DNA of 47,256 bases, from positions 1 to 47,256 of the forward strand of contig JAJDDT010000067.1 of assembly GCA_029260165.1 (NCBI GenBank), read 5' to 3'. This document shows, one piece after another, positions 8,414 to 17,641 of the stretch. The DNA comes from Phycisphaerae bacterium. GTDB lineage: Bacteria > Planctomycetota > Phycisphaerae > UBA1845. Position 1 is the stretch's first letter, and each line of letters begins with the position of its first letter. The position numbers were made by a program, and so were the translations under genes. Below the pieces are notes generated by a model that was not told the DNA's origin, made no database searches, and worked only from the letters and a program-made list of their open reading frames with translations.

Positions 8414-10222
8414 TTGAATGACACCAGGATTCGCAACGTAGCCATCATCGCTCATGTCGATCATGGCAAGACCACGCTGGTCGATCAGATGCTTCGACAG
8501 AGTGGGCAATTTCGCGAGGGGCAGCTCAAGGGTGAGCGCATTCTCGATTCAAACGATCAGGAACGCGAACGGGGGATTACAATCCTCTCGAAGAACATCG
8601 CGGTCCAGTACAAGGACATCAAGATCAACCTGATCGACACGCCGGGCCATGCGGATTTCGGCGGGGAGGTTGAGCGCGTGTTGATGATGGCGGACGGATG
8701 TCTGCTGCTCGTCGATGCGTTTGAAGGTCCGATGCCGCAGACGCGGTTCGTTCTTCGCAAAGCCTTCGAATCACACTTGAAGCCTGTGGTTGTGATTAAC
8801 AAGATCGACCGGCCTGAAGGTCGGCCTGCGGAGGTGTTGGACGAGGTGCTGGACCTGTTCATCGAGTTGGGGGCGGATGATGAAGCCCTCGAGTTTCCGA
8901 CCATCTATGCTTCTGCGACGCAGGGATTCGCAACCCATGATCCGGACAGGAATACCGAGGATATGACTGCACTGTTCGACACGATCATCGAGCACATTCC
9001 GCCGCCCGAGGTGGACCTGAACTCCCCGCTGCAGATGTTGATCACGACGCTGGATTACAGTGATTATGTCGGACGGATCGGGATCGGACGGGTTCATGCC
9101 GGGACGATTCATTCGGGTGAGGAAGTCGTCGTCATTCATCGTGACGGGACCGAGAAGAAGGAACGGATTGGTGAATTGTTTCTGTTCAACGGTTTGGCGC
9201 GTCAGAAGGTGTCCGAGGTTTCGGCGGGTGATATCTGTGCGGTGGTCGGGTTGGACAGCGTGGACATCGGCAACACGATCTCCGACCCCGAGAACGTGAA
9301 ACCCCTGCCGATTATTCGGATCGACGAGCCGACCCTGCACATGACGTTCAGCGTGAACAATTCGCCCAATGCGGGGCGGAGTGGACAGTTTGTGACGAGT
9401 CGAAACATTCGCGATCGTCTTGAGCGGGAGTTGCAAACGAATGTGGCATTGCGGGTGGAGCAGGGTGCGACCCCCGATGAATTTCATGTTTCGGGTCGCG
9501 GGTTACTGCACTTGTCGGTTTTGATGGAGACGATGCGTCGCGAGGGGTTTGAGTTGGGGGTCGGCAAGCCGAAGGTGATTTATCGCGAACTGGACGGGAA
9601 AAAGACCGAGCCTATCGAGCAGTGCGTGATTGACGTACCGGCGGAGCATGTGGGGCCGGTGATGGAGCTAATGGGTGCGAGACGGGCGATTTGCAGGAAT
9701 ATGGATAACCGGGGCGGGGGATCGCTGATCGAGTTTACGATCCCCGCGCGCGGGTTAATCGGGTTGCGTAATCGGATGCTGACCGCCACCAACGGGACAG
9801 CCATCATGCACCACAATTTTTACGAGTATGAGTTTTTCCGTGGAAGTATTCCGGGGCGGGCGAACGGGTCGTTGATGGCCAGCGAGGCGGGGCAGGTGAC
9901 CGCGCATGCGTTGGAAGCGTTATCGAGTCGGGGTGAGTTTTTTGTCAAACCCACCGATCAGGTGTACGAAGGACAGATCGTCGGCGAGCATTGCCGGGAT
10001 AACGACCTGGCGGTGAATGTGTGTCGACAGAAGAAGCTGACGAATGTTCGGGCTGCGTCCGCGGACAAGACCGTCGTGTTGCGGCCACCACGGGAACTGA
10101 CGCTGGAACTCGCGCTGGAGTTTATCGAGGACGACGAGTTGGTCGAAATCACGCCCGAAGGGAATCGCATCCGCAAGCGGCTGCTGAAGGAATCCGACCG
10201 CCGACGCGCGGGGCGGAAGTAA
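8414..10222 (+). CDS. typA: translational GTPase TypA/BipA
   Basis: A ribosome-associated GTPase of the EF-G superfamily, involved in ribosome assembly and stress or cold adaptation. G-domain motifs are present in order: AHVDHGKTT (G1), RGITI (G2), DTPGHADFGGEV (G3), NKIDRPEGRP (G4) and YASA (G5). These are followed by the beta-barrel, the EF-G III/V-like domains and the TypA-specific C-terminal domain. The 602 residues match the family. No in-frame ATG suits the N-terminus; TTG at 8414 places the first residues as in other TypA proteins, with GGAG 11 bases upstream. The ATG at 8418 is out of frame. It is convergent with the MFS-acyltransferase gene. Confidence 0.96.
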   Translation: MNDTRIRNVAIIAHVDHGKTTLVDQMLRQSGQFREGQLKGERILDSNDQERERGITILSKNIAVQYKDIKINLIDTPGHADFGGEVERVLMMADGCLLLVDAFEGPMPQTRFVLRKAFESHLKPVVVINKIDRPEGRPAEVLDEVLDLFIELGADDEALEFPTIYASATQGFATHDPDRNTEDMTALFDTIIEHIPPPEVDLNSPLQMLITTLDYSDYVGRIGIGRVHAGTIHSGEEVVVIHRDGTEKKERIGELFLFNGLARQKVSEVSAGDICAVVGLDSVDIGNTISDPENVKPLPIIRIDEPTLHMTFSVNNSPNAGRSGQFVTSRNIRDRLERELQTNVALRVEQGATPDEFHVSGRGLLHLSVLMETMRREGFELGVGKPKVIYRELDGKKTEPIEQCVIDVPAEHVGPVMELMGARRAICRNMDNRGGGSLIEFTIPARGLIGLRNRMLTATNGTAIMHHNFYEYEFFRGSIPGRANGSLMASEAGQVTAHALEALSSRGEFFVKPTDQVYEGQIVGEHCRDNDLAVNVCRQKKLTNVRAASADKTVVLRPPRELTLELALEFIEDDELVEITPEGNRIRKRLLKESDRRRAGRK

Positions 10223-10405
10223 GCGTAGCGCGCATGTTGGGTGCGTTCCGTGCGTAATGAAGCATACGGCGTTGGGTGAAACCGATCCTGGCAGCCCCAT
10301 CCCGGGAAGCCTGTCATTCGACAATTCAACTGTGGGACGTTCCTGGTTTCTCGTCCGGTCCGGTCCGCGCCATGCGACAGGGTCGGGCTGTTGGAGGCGG
10401 GGGTG

Positions 10406-12280
10406 CTATGGGGCGAGGGACTGGATGGCGTCGAAGATTTTCTGGCTGGCGGCTTCGAGGGATTCGGGTTTTCGGTCCTTGAAATCTGAAAGGTCTACGG
10501 GTTTTCCGAAGGCGATACGGGCGTGGTGTCTCTGAAGGAAGCATTTGATCATGGATTCCTTGTATCGGACGCCGCTGAGGTGTACTGGAACGACGGTGGC
10601 ACCGGTGCGGAGGGCCATCATGGCGACGCCGTTTTTGAGTTCGTCCTGGTCACCGCGGTTTCGGATGCCGCCCTGGATGAAGATACCGACGAGTCTGTTG
10701 TCCCGCAGTCGGCGGATGGCTTCCTTGATGGCACCGATGTCGTTCCTGCCTCTTCGGACAGGAATGCATTCGCCGGTTCGCACGAAGTGGGAAATGATGG
10801 GGACGGTGTAGTACTCGGCGGCGATCATGAAACCGGGCATCCGGTATCTGCAGGAGGCGTAGATAAAGAGGGGGTCGATGGGTGAGACGTGGTTTGACGT
10901 GACAATGACGGGGCCTGTGTGGGGGATCGTGCAGCGGTTGACCTGATCGAGCCGGTACCAGAATTTGAGGATAAACTCGGCGAGGTTCCGGTAGAAAATG
11001 TAGTGTTTTGAGAATTGCGTGGTTCTCATCCGTCTGGACAGGGTGAGCAGGCCTGTGACGGCGAGCATGAAGGCAGCGAGCAGGAGGATGTATCCCGTCC
11101 ACTGGTCGAGGTTGTCCCATTTGGGGATGGCGAGGGTTCCTGTCGCAATGAGAAGCCCGCCGATGGTGGTTAGCGTGAGGATACCGAAGACACGTCCGCG
11201 GTATTGGTTGGGTACGAATTTCTGGATCATGGCGTTGTAGCTGACCATGATGATGACGGCGAAGAATCCACAGAAAAACAGCGCGACGGCACCGATGGTG
11301 GCAGCCAGAGCGGTCGGAAACGGGATGAAGACGGTGGCGGCGAGAAGGACAAGCGAGACGGTGGTTCCGAGGATGCCGTAGGTGATGGCGATTTCGCTGC
11401 GGAGGGCGAGGCTGAGCACGAAGAGTGCGATGGAACCTGCGATGAATCCGAGACCGAGGAAGCCGAGGTATATTCCAAAGTCCTGAAACGTGCCGCCGTA
11501 GACGTTTTTGACGATGGCTGGGATGAGGCATTTGACGGCTGCCCCGGCGCACCAGACGACGGTGGCAATGCCGATGAGCTGTATGACGCGTCTGTGTCCT
11601 CTCAGATATCGGAATCCCTGGCGAAGGCTTGCGGCGATGGATTCGTCGCCGTGGTGTTTGTGGCTGTGGATGTGTCCGCGTTTGGGGCTGATAAGCGAGA
11701 TGCACACCGCGCTTAAGCAGAAGGTTCCCGCGTCGAGGTAGAAGGCTTCCTGGATGAGATTGTTGTCTGCGAGGGTTCCGCTGAGGACCTGCGCCGCGAT
11801 GGTACCGATGAGTCCCAGGCCTGCGATGGTCGCGTTTGCGGAGACGAGTTCGTCCTGTTTGACGAGCGTTGGGACCATGGCTTCTCTTGCGGGTCCGAAC
11901 ATGGAGGCGAAGAAACCGAGGGCGAGGATGGGGACGAACGGCCCCCAGGCAGGCCCGAAGTTGCTCGTGCAGGTATTGATCAGCGTGAAGAAGACGACAA
12001 GGAGGCCTGCCCTTGCAAGATCGGCGGAAATCATGAGGGATCGTCTGGAGATTCTGTCGGCGAGCACACCCATTAAAGGACCGAATAAGAAGAATGGGAG
12101 CATGAGGGCAAAGGTGATGCGTGCGGCGAGTGGGGTGACGTCAACGCTTTCGTCGAGTGCATTCTGGGTTGCGAGGATGGCGAATTCCGAGAGGTGATCG
12201 CCCATGGCGCTGATACCGTAGGCGCACCAGAGAAGGACGAAATTAGTGTTGCGAAGAAGATTTTTGAATTGGCTGGCCAC
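10406..12280 (-). CDS. MFS transporter fused to a PlsC-type acyltransferase
   Basis: A two-domain membrane protein. Residues about 5-410 form a 12-helix major facilitator domain (FALMLPFFLFGPLMGVLADRI is cut here to its signature GVLADRISRR). Residues about 430-624 form a 1-acylglycerol-3-phosphate acyltransferase domain with the HX4D motif in NHVSPIDPL, the substrate motif GGIRNRG, and VPVHLSG. The arrangement resembles LplT-Aas type lysophospholipid flippase plus acyltransferase systems without the acyl-ACP synthetase. It may therefore bring lysophospholipid inwards and reacylate it; this is inference. The GTG at 12280 is preferred, with AAGGG seven bases upstream and the family N-terminus (SQFKNLLRN) just after; the frame extends to an ATG at 12352 without a ribosome binding site. 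Confidence 0.88.
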   Translation of the reverse strand: MASQFKNLLRNTNFVLLWCAYGISAMGDHLSEFAILATQNALDESVDVTPLAARITFALMLPFFLFGPLMGVLADRISRRSLMISADLARAGLLVVFFTLINTCTSNFGPAWGPFVPILALGFFASMFGPAREAMVPTLVKQDELVSANATIAGLGLIGTIAAQVLSGTLADNNLIQEAFYLDAGTFCLSAVCISLISPKRGHIHSHKHHGDESIAASLRQGFRYLRGHRRVIQLIGIATVVWCAGAAVKCLIPAIVKNVYGGTFQDFGIYLGFLGLGFIAGSIALFVLSLALRSEIAITYGILGTTVSLVLLAATVFIPFPTALAATIGAVALFFCGFFAVIIMVSYNAMIQKFVPNQYRGRVFGILTLTTIGGLLIATGTLAIPKWDNLDQWTGYILLLAAFMLAVTGLLTLSRRMRTTQFSKHYIFYRNLAEFILKFWYRLDQVNRCTIPHTGPVIVTSNHVSPIDPLFIYASCRYRMPGFMIAAEYYTVPIISHFVRTGECIPVRRGRNDIGAIKEAIRRLRDNRLVGIFIQGGIRNRGDQDELKNGVAMMALRTGATVVPVHLSGVRYKESMIKCFLQRHHARIAFGKPVDLSDFKDRKPESLEAASQKIFDAIQSLAP

Positions 12281-12450
12281 TGATTCGCCCTTGCGCACGT
12301 TGTTGCAATGATTTCGCGTGGGCATTGGAACGCAGGTTTGTTTTTGGGGCAAGGGGTGGGGTTTTGCGGGATGTGTGGGATGTCGCGGACCGGGTTGATG
12401 TGGTCGATCGGTGGTTGGTTGGCGTGATTTTCCTGCCAGGGATCAGGGCT

Positions 12451-12470
12451 ACTTGAATGTTATTTCAAGT
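12451..12470. promoter_or_regulatory. inverted repeat upstream of the small basic protein gene
   Basis: ACTTGAA at 12451-12457 is mirrored by TTCAAGT at 12464-12470 around the six bases TGTTAT. It lies about 100 bases before the start of the gene at 12569 and could be an operator; a factor-independent terminator is less likely, as the T-run only comes later. Confidence 0.35.
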
Positions 12471-12568
12471 TTCGCGTTTTTGGTTCCGATGATCGAGGCA
12501 GGAACGGAAATTTTTGGCAAAGTCACGTCAATAATCAAGGTACACGCAAAGCACAAAGGAGACCGTGA

Positions 12569-13006
12569 ATGGCTACAAGTATTCGAAGTGGAAGCTGGAG
12601 CTCGACTCGTTCGAGCGGTACAAAAACGAAGGGCACTGCCCGCAAGGTTGCACCCGGTTACTCGACCTGCTGCAACTCTTTCAACCAGCGCATTCAGTCT
12701 TACAAGACTCTCTGCGCACAGACAATGGGTCCTGCTCGCAAGTCGCGTCCTTCAACGGCAACGTTGAACACGTTGGCCAAGTGGGTCGAAAAGGGTGCGG
12801 TCATTCGCAAGGTCAGCGCCGCTCAGGTGAAGCGTTGGACGAAGCAGTCCAGTGCATTCAAGACGCCTGCCCCTGTGAAGAACGCCCTGTGCAAGACATT
12901 CGGCAAGACAACCATCAAGGCTGTCTGTCAGGACAAGAGTGGTTCGTTCCTGGTTGCTTGTTCCTCGGTCGCGAAGGGCAAGCCGTTTAATTTCCCGAAC
13001 AGCTAG
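12569..13006 (+). CDS. small, strongly basic, cysteine-containing protein of unknown function
   Basis: A 145-residue protein, not recognised. Lys and Arg are spread along the whole length with few acidic residues, and the first 30 residues are rich in Ser/Thr/Gly (SGSWSSTRSSGTKTKGTARK). Six or so cysteines are present (STCCNSF, KTLCAQT, NALCKTF, KAVCQD, LVACSS). There is no signal peptide or membrane segment. AAAGGAG seven bases before ATG 12569 is a near-perfect ribosome binding site. A structured 3' UTR and a strong terminator follow. Together this suggests an abundant product; high basicity would fit nucleic-acid binding, but that is inference. The gene stands alone, divergent from the MFS-acyltransferase gene. 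Confidence 0.8.
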   Translation: MATSIRSGSWSSTRSSGTKTKGTARKVAPGYSTCCNSFNQRIQSYKTLCAQTMGPARKSRPSTATLNTLAKWVEKGAVIRKVSAAQVKRWTKQSSAFKTPAPVKNALCKTFGKTTIKAVCQDKSGSFLVACSSVAKGKPFNFPNS

Positions 13007-13024
13007 TTTGCCGAGGCAAACCAG

Positions 13025-13069
13025 GCCGGTCCGGATCGCAATGCGATCCGACACGACAGCAGGACCGGC
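13025..13069 (+). ncRNA. nested hairpin in the 3' UTR
   Basis: An outer stem GCCGGTCC (13025-13032) pairs with GGACCGGC (13062-13069). Inside it, GGATCGCA (13033-13040) pairs with TGCGATCC (13042-13049). It lies between the stop of the small basic protein gene and its terminator, so it would be part of the same transcript and may stabilise it. Confidence 0.5.
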
Positions 13070-13093
13070 GCAAATCACGTGACATGCCTTCCG

Positions 13094-13124
13094 GGCGACC
13101 CCATTTGTGTGGGTCGCCTTTTTT
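13094..13124 (+). terminator. factor-independent terminator
   Basis: GGCGACCC (13094-13101) pairs perfectly with GGGTCGCC (13111-13118) around a nine-base loop and runs straight into six T. It ends the transcript of the small basic protein gene. Confidence 0.9.
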
Positions 13125-13223
13125 CATGCGCACACCATGATCGACGATGCCAACCCAGCCAACCCGGCTTGAATACACCTCGAATGTTTGGTATATGTTT
13201 GCGTGTGAACAAGGGCAGGCATC

Positions 13224-14249
13224 ATGCGACGCGTTGAAAACCCACCCAACCCGTACGAGTCCGCCCACCGCGAGTGGCTCGAGGAACCGCCCAAAGCGGA
13301 GGTCCACATTTACGAGGAAACCGCACGCACCATCCTCGCCAAAAACGACAGCCCCGACATCCCGTTCAACTGGTCGGTCAATCCCTATCGCGGCTGCCAG
13401 CACGCCTGCGCCTACTGCTACGCCCGCCCCTACCACGAATACCTCGGCTACGGAGCAGGCACCGACTTCGACACCCGCATCGTCGTCAAAATCAACGCCG
13501 CAGAACTACTCGCCAACGAGCTGGCCCACCGCAAATGGAACCGGGAATGCATCAATTTCTCCGGTGTCACCGATTGCTACCAACCCATCGAATCCGTCTG
13601 GAATATCACCAGGCGTTGCCTCGAGGTCTGCCGCGACGTTGCCAATCCCGTCGTCATCGTTACGAGATCCCGCCTCATTATTCGTGACGCGGAACTGATC
13701 GCCGACATCAACGATCGCGCAGGATCGGCTGTCTTCGTCAGCATCCCCTTCGCCGACGACGCCACCGCCCGCATTATCGAACCCTACGCACCACCACCCT
13801 CACGCCGATTCGACGCCATCGCAAAACTCACAAAAGCAGGCGTGCCCGTCGGCGTTTTCGTCGCACCGATCATTCCCGGACTCAACGACAATCAGATACC
13901 AGCCATTCTTGAAAAGGCGAGCGAAGCGGGTGCAAGAACAGCGGCCAACACCGCCCTGCGACTACCCGGCAGCGTCGAACAGGTCTTTCTGTCACGCCTC
14001 CGAAAAGCGATGCCCCTCCGCGCCGAACGCATCGAAAACAGAATCCGCGACATCCGCGGTGGACAACTTGACGACAAAAGATTCGGCCGGCGCATGACAG
14101 GCCAGGGCAACTACTGGGAGACCATTCAGAAACTGTTCCAAATCGCCGCCCGCAAGGCAGGTTTGCAAACCGACACCCGCCGTCTCATCAAAATCAAACC
14201 AGCACGAAGAAAATCGCCGCAGGCCCAACTCACCCTCGGCTTCGATTGA
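13224..14249 (+). CDS. radical SAM protein, PA0069/SplB-like family
   Basis: A 341-residue radical SAM enzyme. The iron-sulfur cluster motif CX3CX2C is at Cys58, Cys62 and Cys65 (GCQHACAYCYAR), preceded by NPYRG, as in the spore photoproduct lyase-related family annotated PA0069-like. Further family features are NFSGVTDCYQPIE and VIVTRS, which line the barrel. It will bind a [4Fe-4S] cluster and S-adenosylmethionine in the cytosol; the substrate is not known for this subfamily. The ATG at 13224 follows a weak AGG. Its stop codon directly abuts the stop of the convergent permease gene, leaving no intergenic base. Confidence 0.9.
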   Translation: MRRVENPPNPYESAHREWLEEPPKAEVHIYEETARTILAKNDSPDIPFNWSVNPYRGCQHACAYCYARPYHEYLGYGAGTDFDTRIVVKINAAELLANELAHRKWNRECINFSGVTDCYQPIESVWNITRRCLEVCRDVANPVVIVTRSRLIIRDAELIADINDRAGSAVFVSIPFADDATARIIEPYAPPPSRRFDAIAKLTKAGVPVGVFVAPIIPGLNDNQIPAILEKASEAGARTAANTALRLPGSVEQVFLSRLRKAMPLRAERIENRIRDIRGGQLDDKRFGRRMTGQGNYWETIQKLFQIAARKAGLQTDTRRLIKIKPARRKSPQAQLTLGFD

Positions 14250-15023
14250 TCAGCCAACCGCACGGGCACTGACCGCCCCCCAAATCCCGTCCACCAGCAA
14301 CACCTTCGTCCCCGCCAAAAACAACGCGGCCAGATAAAGCCGACGAAACAACGACTCACTGACGTACTTCATCACCCGCGTCCCCAGGAGCGTCCCCGGA
14401 ATCACCATCACGATCATCAACACCCCAAGCTCACCAAGCCGCCCCACCTCAAGTCGCCCCAGCAACAGGAACGCGGGCAGCTTCGCCAAATGCGTCATCA
14501 TTTGACACACCGCCTTGGTCGCCACTAACCGCTCTTTCACGAAATCGCGTCGCACAAACAACGGCGCGATCAACGGACCAATCGCACCAACCGTCAGGGC
14601 AGCCGACCCCGCCACAAACCCAATCAACGGGAAATCCCACCACGTCCCCGGACGCGCCCCGTTCGTCGGCTTCGGTACAAACACCGAACCCAGCACATAA
14701 ACACCGACGACCATCTTCAGGTAAGGCTCGCTCTCGGTCACCTCACCCAACCAGAACAACAAACCCGCTCCAACCACCGCCCCGGGCAACATCCCCAGAC
14801 AGAACCGCCCACCCGTCCGCCAATCGACATGAGGCCAATACCCCAGGACGCGCGTCCCGTTGCTGGCCAACTGAACCGAAGCATGAATCGGAATCGCCTC
14901 GCCATGAGACAGAAAACTGAACATCACCGCCAACAACAACATCCCCCCACCCATCCCGATGATGGCCGAGATAGTCGATGTCACAAAAGCGGTGGCCGCA
15001 AGCACCATGTATTCAAGACTCAT
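14250..15023 (-). CDS. TauE/SafE family permease (sulfite exporter-like)
   Basis: A 257-residue inner-membrane protein with about eight hydrophobic segments. The N-terminal half has the family-typical SAIIGMGGGMLLL helix and the C-terminal half a matching GAIGPLIAPLF helix, the internal duplication expected of TauE/SafE (formerly DUF81) proteins. Members export sulfite, sulfoacetate or related organosulfur anions; the substrate here is unknown. Start at ATG 15023. It is convergent with the radical SAM gene with zero spacing and lies 56 bases after the protease gene on the same strand, so the two may share a transcript. Confidence 0.88.
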   Translation of the reverse strand: MSLEYMVLAATAFVTSTISAIIGMGGGMLLLAVMFSFLSHGEAIPIHASVQLASNGTRVLGYWPHVDWRTGGRFCLGMLPGAVVGAGLLFWLGEVTESEPYLKMVVGVYVLGSVFVPKPTNGARPGTWWDFPLIGFVAGSAALTVGAIGPLIAPLFVRRDFVKERLVATKAVCQMMTHLAKLPAFLLLGRLEVGRLGELGVLMIVMVIPGTLLGTRVMKYVSESLFRRLYLAALFLAGTKVLLVDGIWGAVSARAVG

Positions 15024-15079
15024 GGTGATGCGGCCTTCAATTCTGTTCCGTCACATCGCGCGGTCAAAACGCGATCGAT

Positions 15080-17407
15080 TCAATCTTTGTCTTTGTTGGG
15101 ATCATCAATGATGAAGCCCGCCTCGCGAATCTTGATTTGCGTTTCCTGGATTCCTGCGGTGGCTTTCTCTGAGTCGCGAGCAAGACGCTCCAACCGCTGA
15201 TTCAGCAGGCGCTGGCGGGACTCATTCCGCCGCCCTCCCCGTTGTCTCAACTCTTCCTCAACCTTCTGTCGGTCGGCTTGCATGCGGCCAAGCTCATTGC
15301 GGTGCAGATTCGCAACGACGCGCCAAAGCCGAACGAGATACTGCTCAGGTTGTCCCGCCGTCAGACGACTCGACACCAACAGCTTGTCCTCCGCATCCTC
15401 CGCACGCTTCAAGAGCTTGTTATACTCGCTTCGCTTGCCAACCTGCGTCGTCTCCAACGTCTCAATCGTCAGCTTCGCCTCCCTGACGAAGACTTCGGCC
15501 AACTGCTGACCAGCCCCTTCGTATGTGGCTGGCTGCGACAGAGGCTGACCATCGACCATGCCATCCTCAAACCGATCCATCAACGCCATCCGTGCCTTGG
15601 CACTCCAGCGAATATTCGCCGTTTTGGTGTTGTCCTTGTCCAGCTTACGAAACACCGAATACGATTCCTTCAGCTTGCCGGAACGGAACATCAACTCCCC
15701 ATCAAGGAAACGCAACTGTTGCTGTTTCTCCTCGGTCAACGAACGGTACATATCGCCGGCGATCAACGGCCTGGTCAACGACTCCGCCGCATCCATATCC
15801 CCCTTGTCCAGCGCCCTTGCAATCCGCAACAAACGCTCATCCGACGTCTGAATCGTCTCAGTCAGCGTAATCTCCCGAACCCTCATGTTCTCGGAATAAT
15901 CAACCAACCGAATATCACAATCTCCCTCGTCAAAATCGCCAAACGAGAACGTAATCCCGCGACGATCACACCAACTCAGTTTGCCGCCCAACTCATGCGA
16001 GGCAAAAGACCCCGTCATGCGCGAACCACCGGCCGTGGCCAATACACGATCAAAATCACCCGATATATTGCGAACGTCGGATACGGGAATCTGAACCTCA
16101 CCAAATACCTCATCCTCAAACGCAACCTTGCCCGTCACGTCCTGCAACGACAAACGCATTCCACTTCCCATCAACACATGCGACTCCCCTGATGGAATAC
16201 GAACGTCCCCCGTCGATTGGCGAAAACCAATGTGCGTCACATCGCCAAGAGGAACCTCCCGCGGCTTGCCTCCCGGAGGCTTGAACATCAACGTCGTTTC
16301 GTCCGGGTCAAAGGGCAACATATCGCCGCCCTCAACAAAGGCGATCATCCGATCCTCCTCCGCCACAATATAAGCCATCGCGGAGGTCGGAATCTCAATC
16401 TCACCAAGAGGCGTGGGTAAAGTGATCGTCTCACCCGCTACCGCACCACACATCCGGGCACCACCCTCAACCGAAATACAGTCCCGATTTGCCTCTCGCT
16501 CGAACATGGGGAAATCCCATGCCCGCTCTTCGGTCAGGAAAAGCTTGTAGAACGGTCGCAGGTCAACCCCCGCCTGAACCTTTCCCCGTCGAAACGAGGT
16601 TTGAATCATCTCATGCACAAGATCGCCGGGCACGAGCATTGTCGTATTCGCCTGCGCTTCCGATTGCGATCCCAACGTCAATACGCCGATCAACTGACCC
16701 TTGTCGTTAACGAACGGCCCACCACTGTTGCCCTGGTTTGCCAACACGTCCGTCTGAATCATCTTCAACCGACCTGATGGTGTGCGTTGCATCTCCGTGA
16801 TGTTTCCCCACGTTCGAGCCACTCGCGCATGATCACCCACGTTGCCCTTGCGACGATCACCACCTGGAAAACCGAAACACCACGCCCGCATCCCTTCATC
16901 AACCCATGTGGATGGGAAGAACTCCAGAAAATTCGGCGTCTCCAGATACTCTCCATCTTTGTCACGCGTTTGCAACACCGCGATATCAGCACGCTCATTC
17001 TGATAGAGAACGTCAGCCTTCCATTCCTTCTCTTCCTCGGTACCGCCATCCGTCACAACCGTCCAAACCAGACGATTCATCTGGTTCTTCAGCGCAAATT
17101 TCTCCTGTGGCGATTTCTGATGCCCGGGATCAACCACATGGTTATTCGTGATCGCCATCCCCGTACGATTCACGAAGAAACCGCTTCCGGAACCGAACGG
17201 TGTGTCGCCCTCCTTGTTCTTCGAGGAAGACGTAATCACCATCACCGCAGCGTGTTTCGTCTGTTCAAAAACCTCGGGCGGCATCCCCTCCGCGCGACAG
17301 GGACTCGCCCACCCCGACGACACAACCACCGCCGCCAAAGCAGCCACAGCCATGCCCCGACCAATCAACGCGAATCCGAATTGCCGAGTTGTGCTGGCAC
17401 ACGACAT
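15080..17407 (-). CDS. secreted trypsin-like serine protease with long C-terminal region
   Basis: A 775-residue exported protein. A signal peptide covers about residues 1-40 (MAVAALAAVVVSSGWA). The S1-type protease domain has a complete triad: His90 (TNNHVV), Asp141 (RADIAVL) and Ser228 (GNSGGPFV). There is no PDZ domain, unlike DegP. The middle carries two repeated beta-rich modules that look like a paired domain (GEIEIPTSAMAYI and GEVQIPVSDVRNI). A helical region and a C-terminal coiled coil rich in Arg/Gln/Glu (about residues 700-760) follow. The start at 17407 has GAGGAG seven bases upstream; an in-frame ATG 75 bases earlier has none and would bury the signal peptide. It likely acts in the periplasm or at the surface. 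Confidence 0.88.
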   Translation of the reverse strand: MSCASTTRQFGFALIGRGMAVAALAAVVVSSGWASPCRAEGMPPEVFEQTKHAAVMVITSSSKNKEGDTPFGSGSGFFVNRTGMAITNNHVVDPGHQKSPQEKFALKNQMNRLVWTVVTDGGTEEEKEWKADVLYQNERADIAVLQTRDKDGEYLETPNFLEFFPSTWVDEGMRAWCFGFPGGDRRKGNVGDHARVARTWGNITEMQRTPSGRLKMIQTDVLANQGNSGGPFVNDKGQLIGVLTLGSQSEAQANTTMLVPGDLVHEMIQTSFRRGKVQAGVDLRPFYKLFLTEERAWDFPMFEREANRDCISVEGGARMCGAVAGETITLPTPLGEIEIPTSAMAYIVAEEDRMIAFVEGGDMLPFDPDETTLMFKPPGGKPREVPLGDVTHIGFRQSTGDVRIPSGESHVLMGSGMRLSLQDVTGKVAFEDEVFGEVQIPVSDVRNISGDFDRVLATAGGSRMTGSFASHELGGKLSWCDRRGITFSFGDFDEGDCDIRLVDYSENMRVREITLTETIQTSDERLLRIARALDKGDMDAAESLTRPLIAGDMYRSLTEEKQQQLRFLDGELMFRSGKLKESYSVFRKLDKDNTKTANIRWSAKARMALMDRFEDGMVDGQPLSQPATYEGAGQQLAEVFVREAKLTIETLETTQVGKRSEYNKLLKRAEDAEDKLLVSSRLTAGQPEQYLVRLWRVVANLHRNELGRMQADRQKVEEELRQRGGRRNESRQRLLNQRLERLARDSEKATAGIQETQIKIREAGFIIDDPNKDKD

Positions 17408-17641
17408 GACCAATCTCCTCGATGACACCTGTATATCAATCTCTGGCCCGCCCGGAAACGAACCCATCCCTATCATAACCAAACTCGCCCATAAAACATT
17501 CTACGTTACACCCGTTTTCCAATCAATATCGGTAAAAACCTGCACGACCCGCCCCGTCTTTCACGCGGGCAGGGTTGGCGACCGCATCAATCCGGAATAA
17601 AATCTCCACGAGAGACGTTCAATTGACGAGGAATCATCATC

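Noticed and set aside
10223-10405. Small gene between typA and the MFS-acyltransferase
   Set aside because: Frames here run into the neighbours or lack a ribosome binding site; treated as plain convergent intergenic DNA.
10650-11705. Minus-strand open frame of 351 codons rich in His, Pro and Arg
   Set aside because: Shadow in another frame of the MFS-acyltransferase gene.
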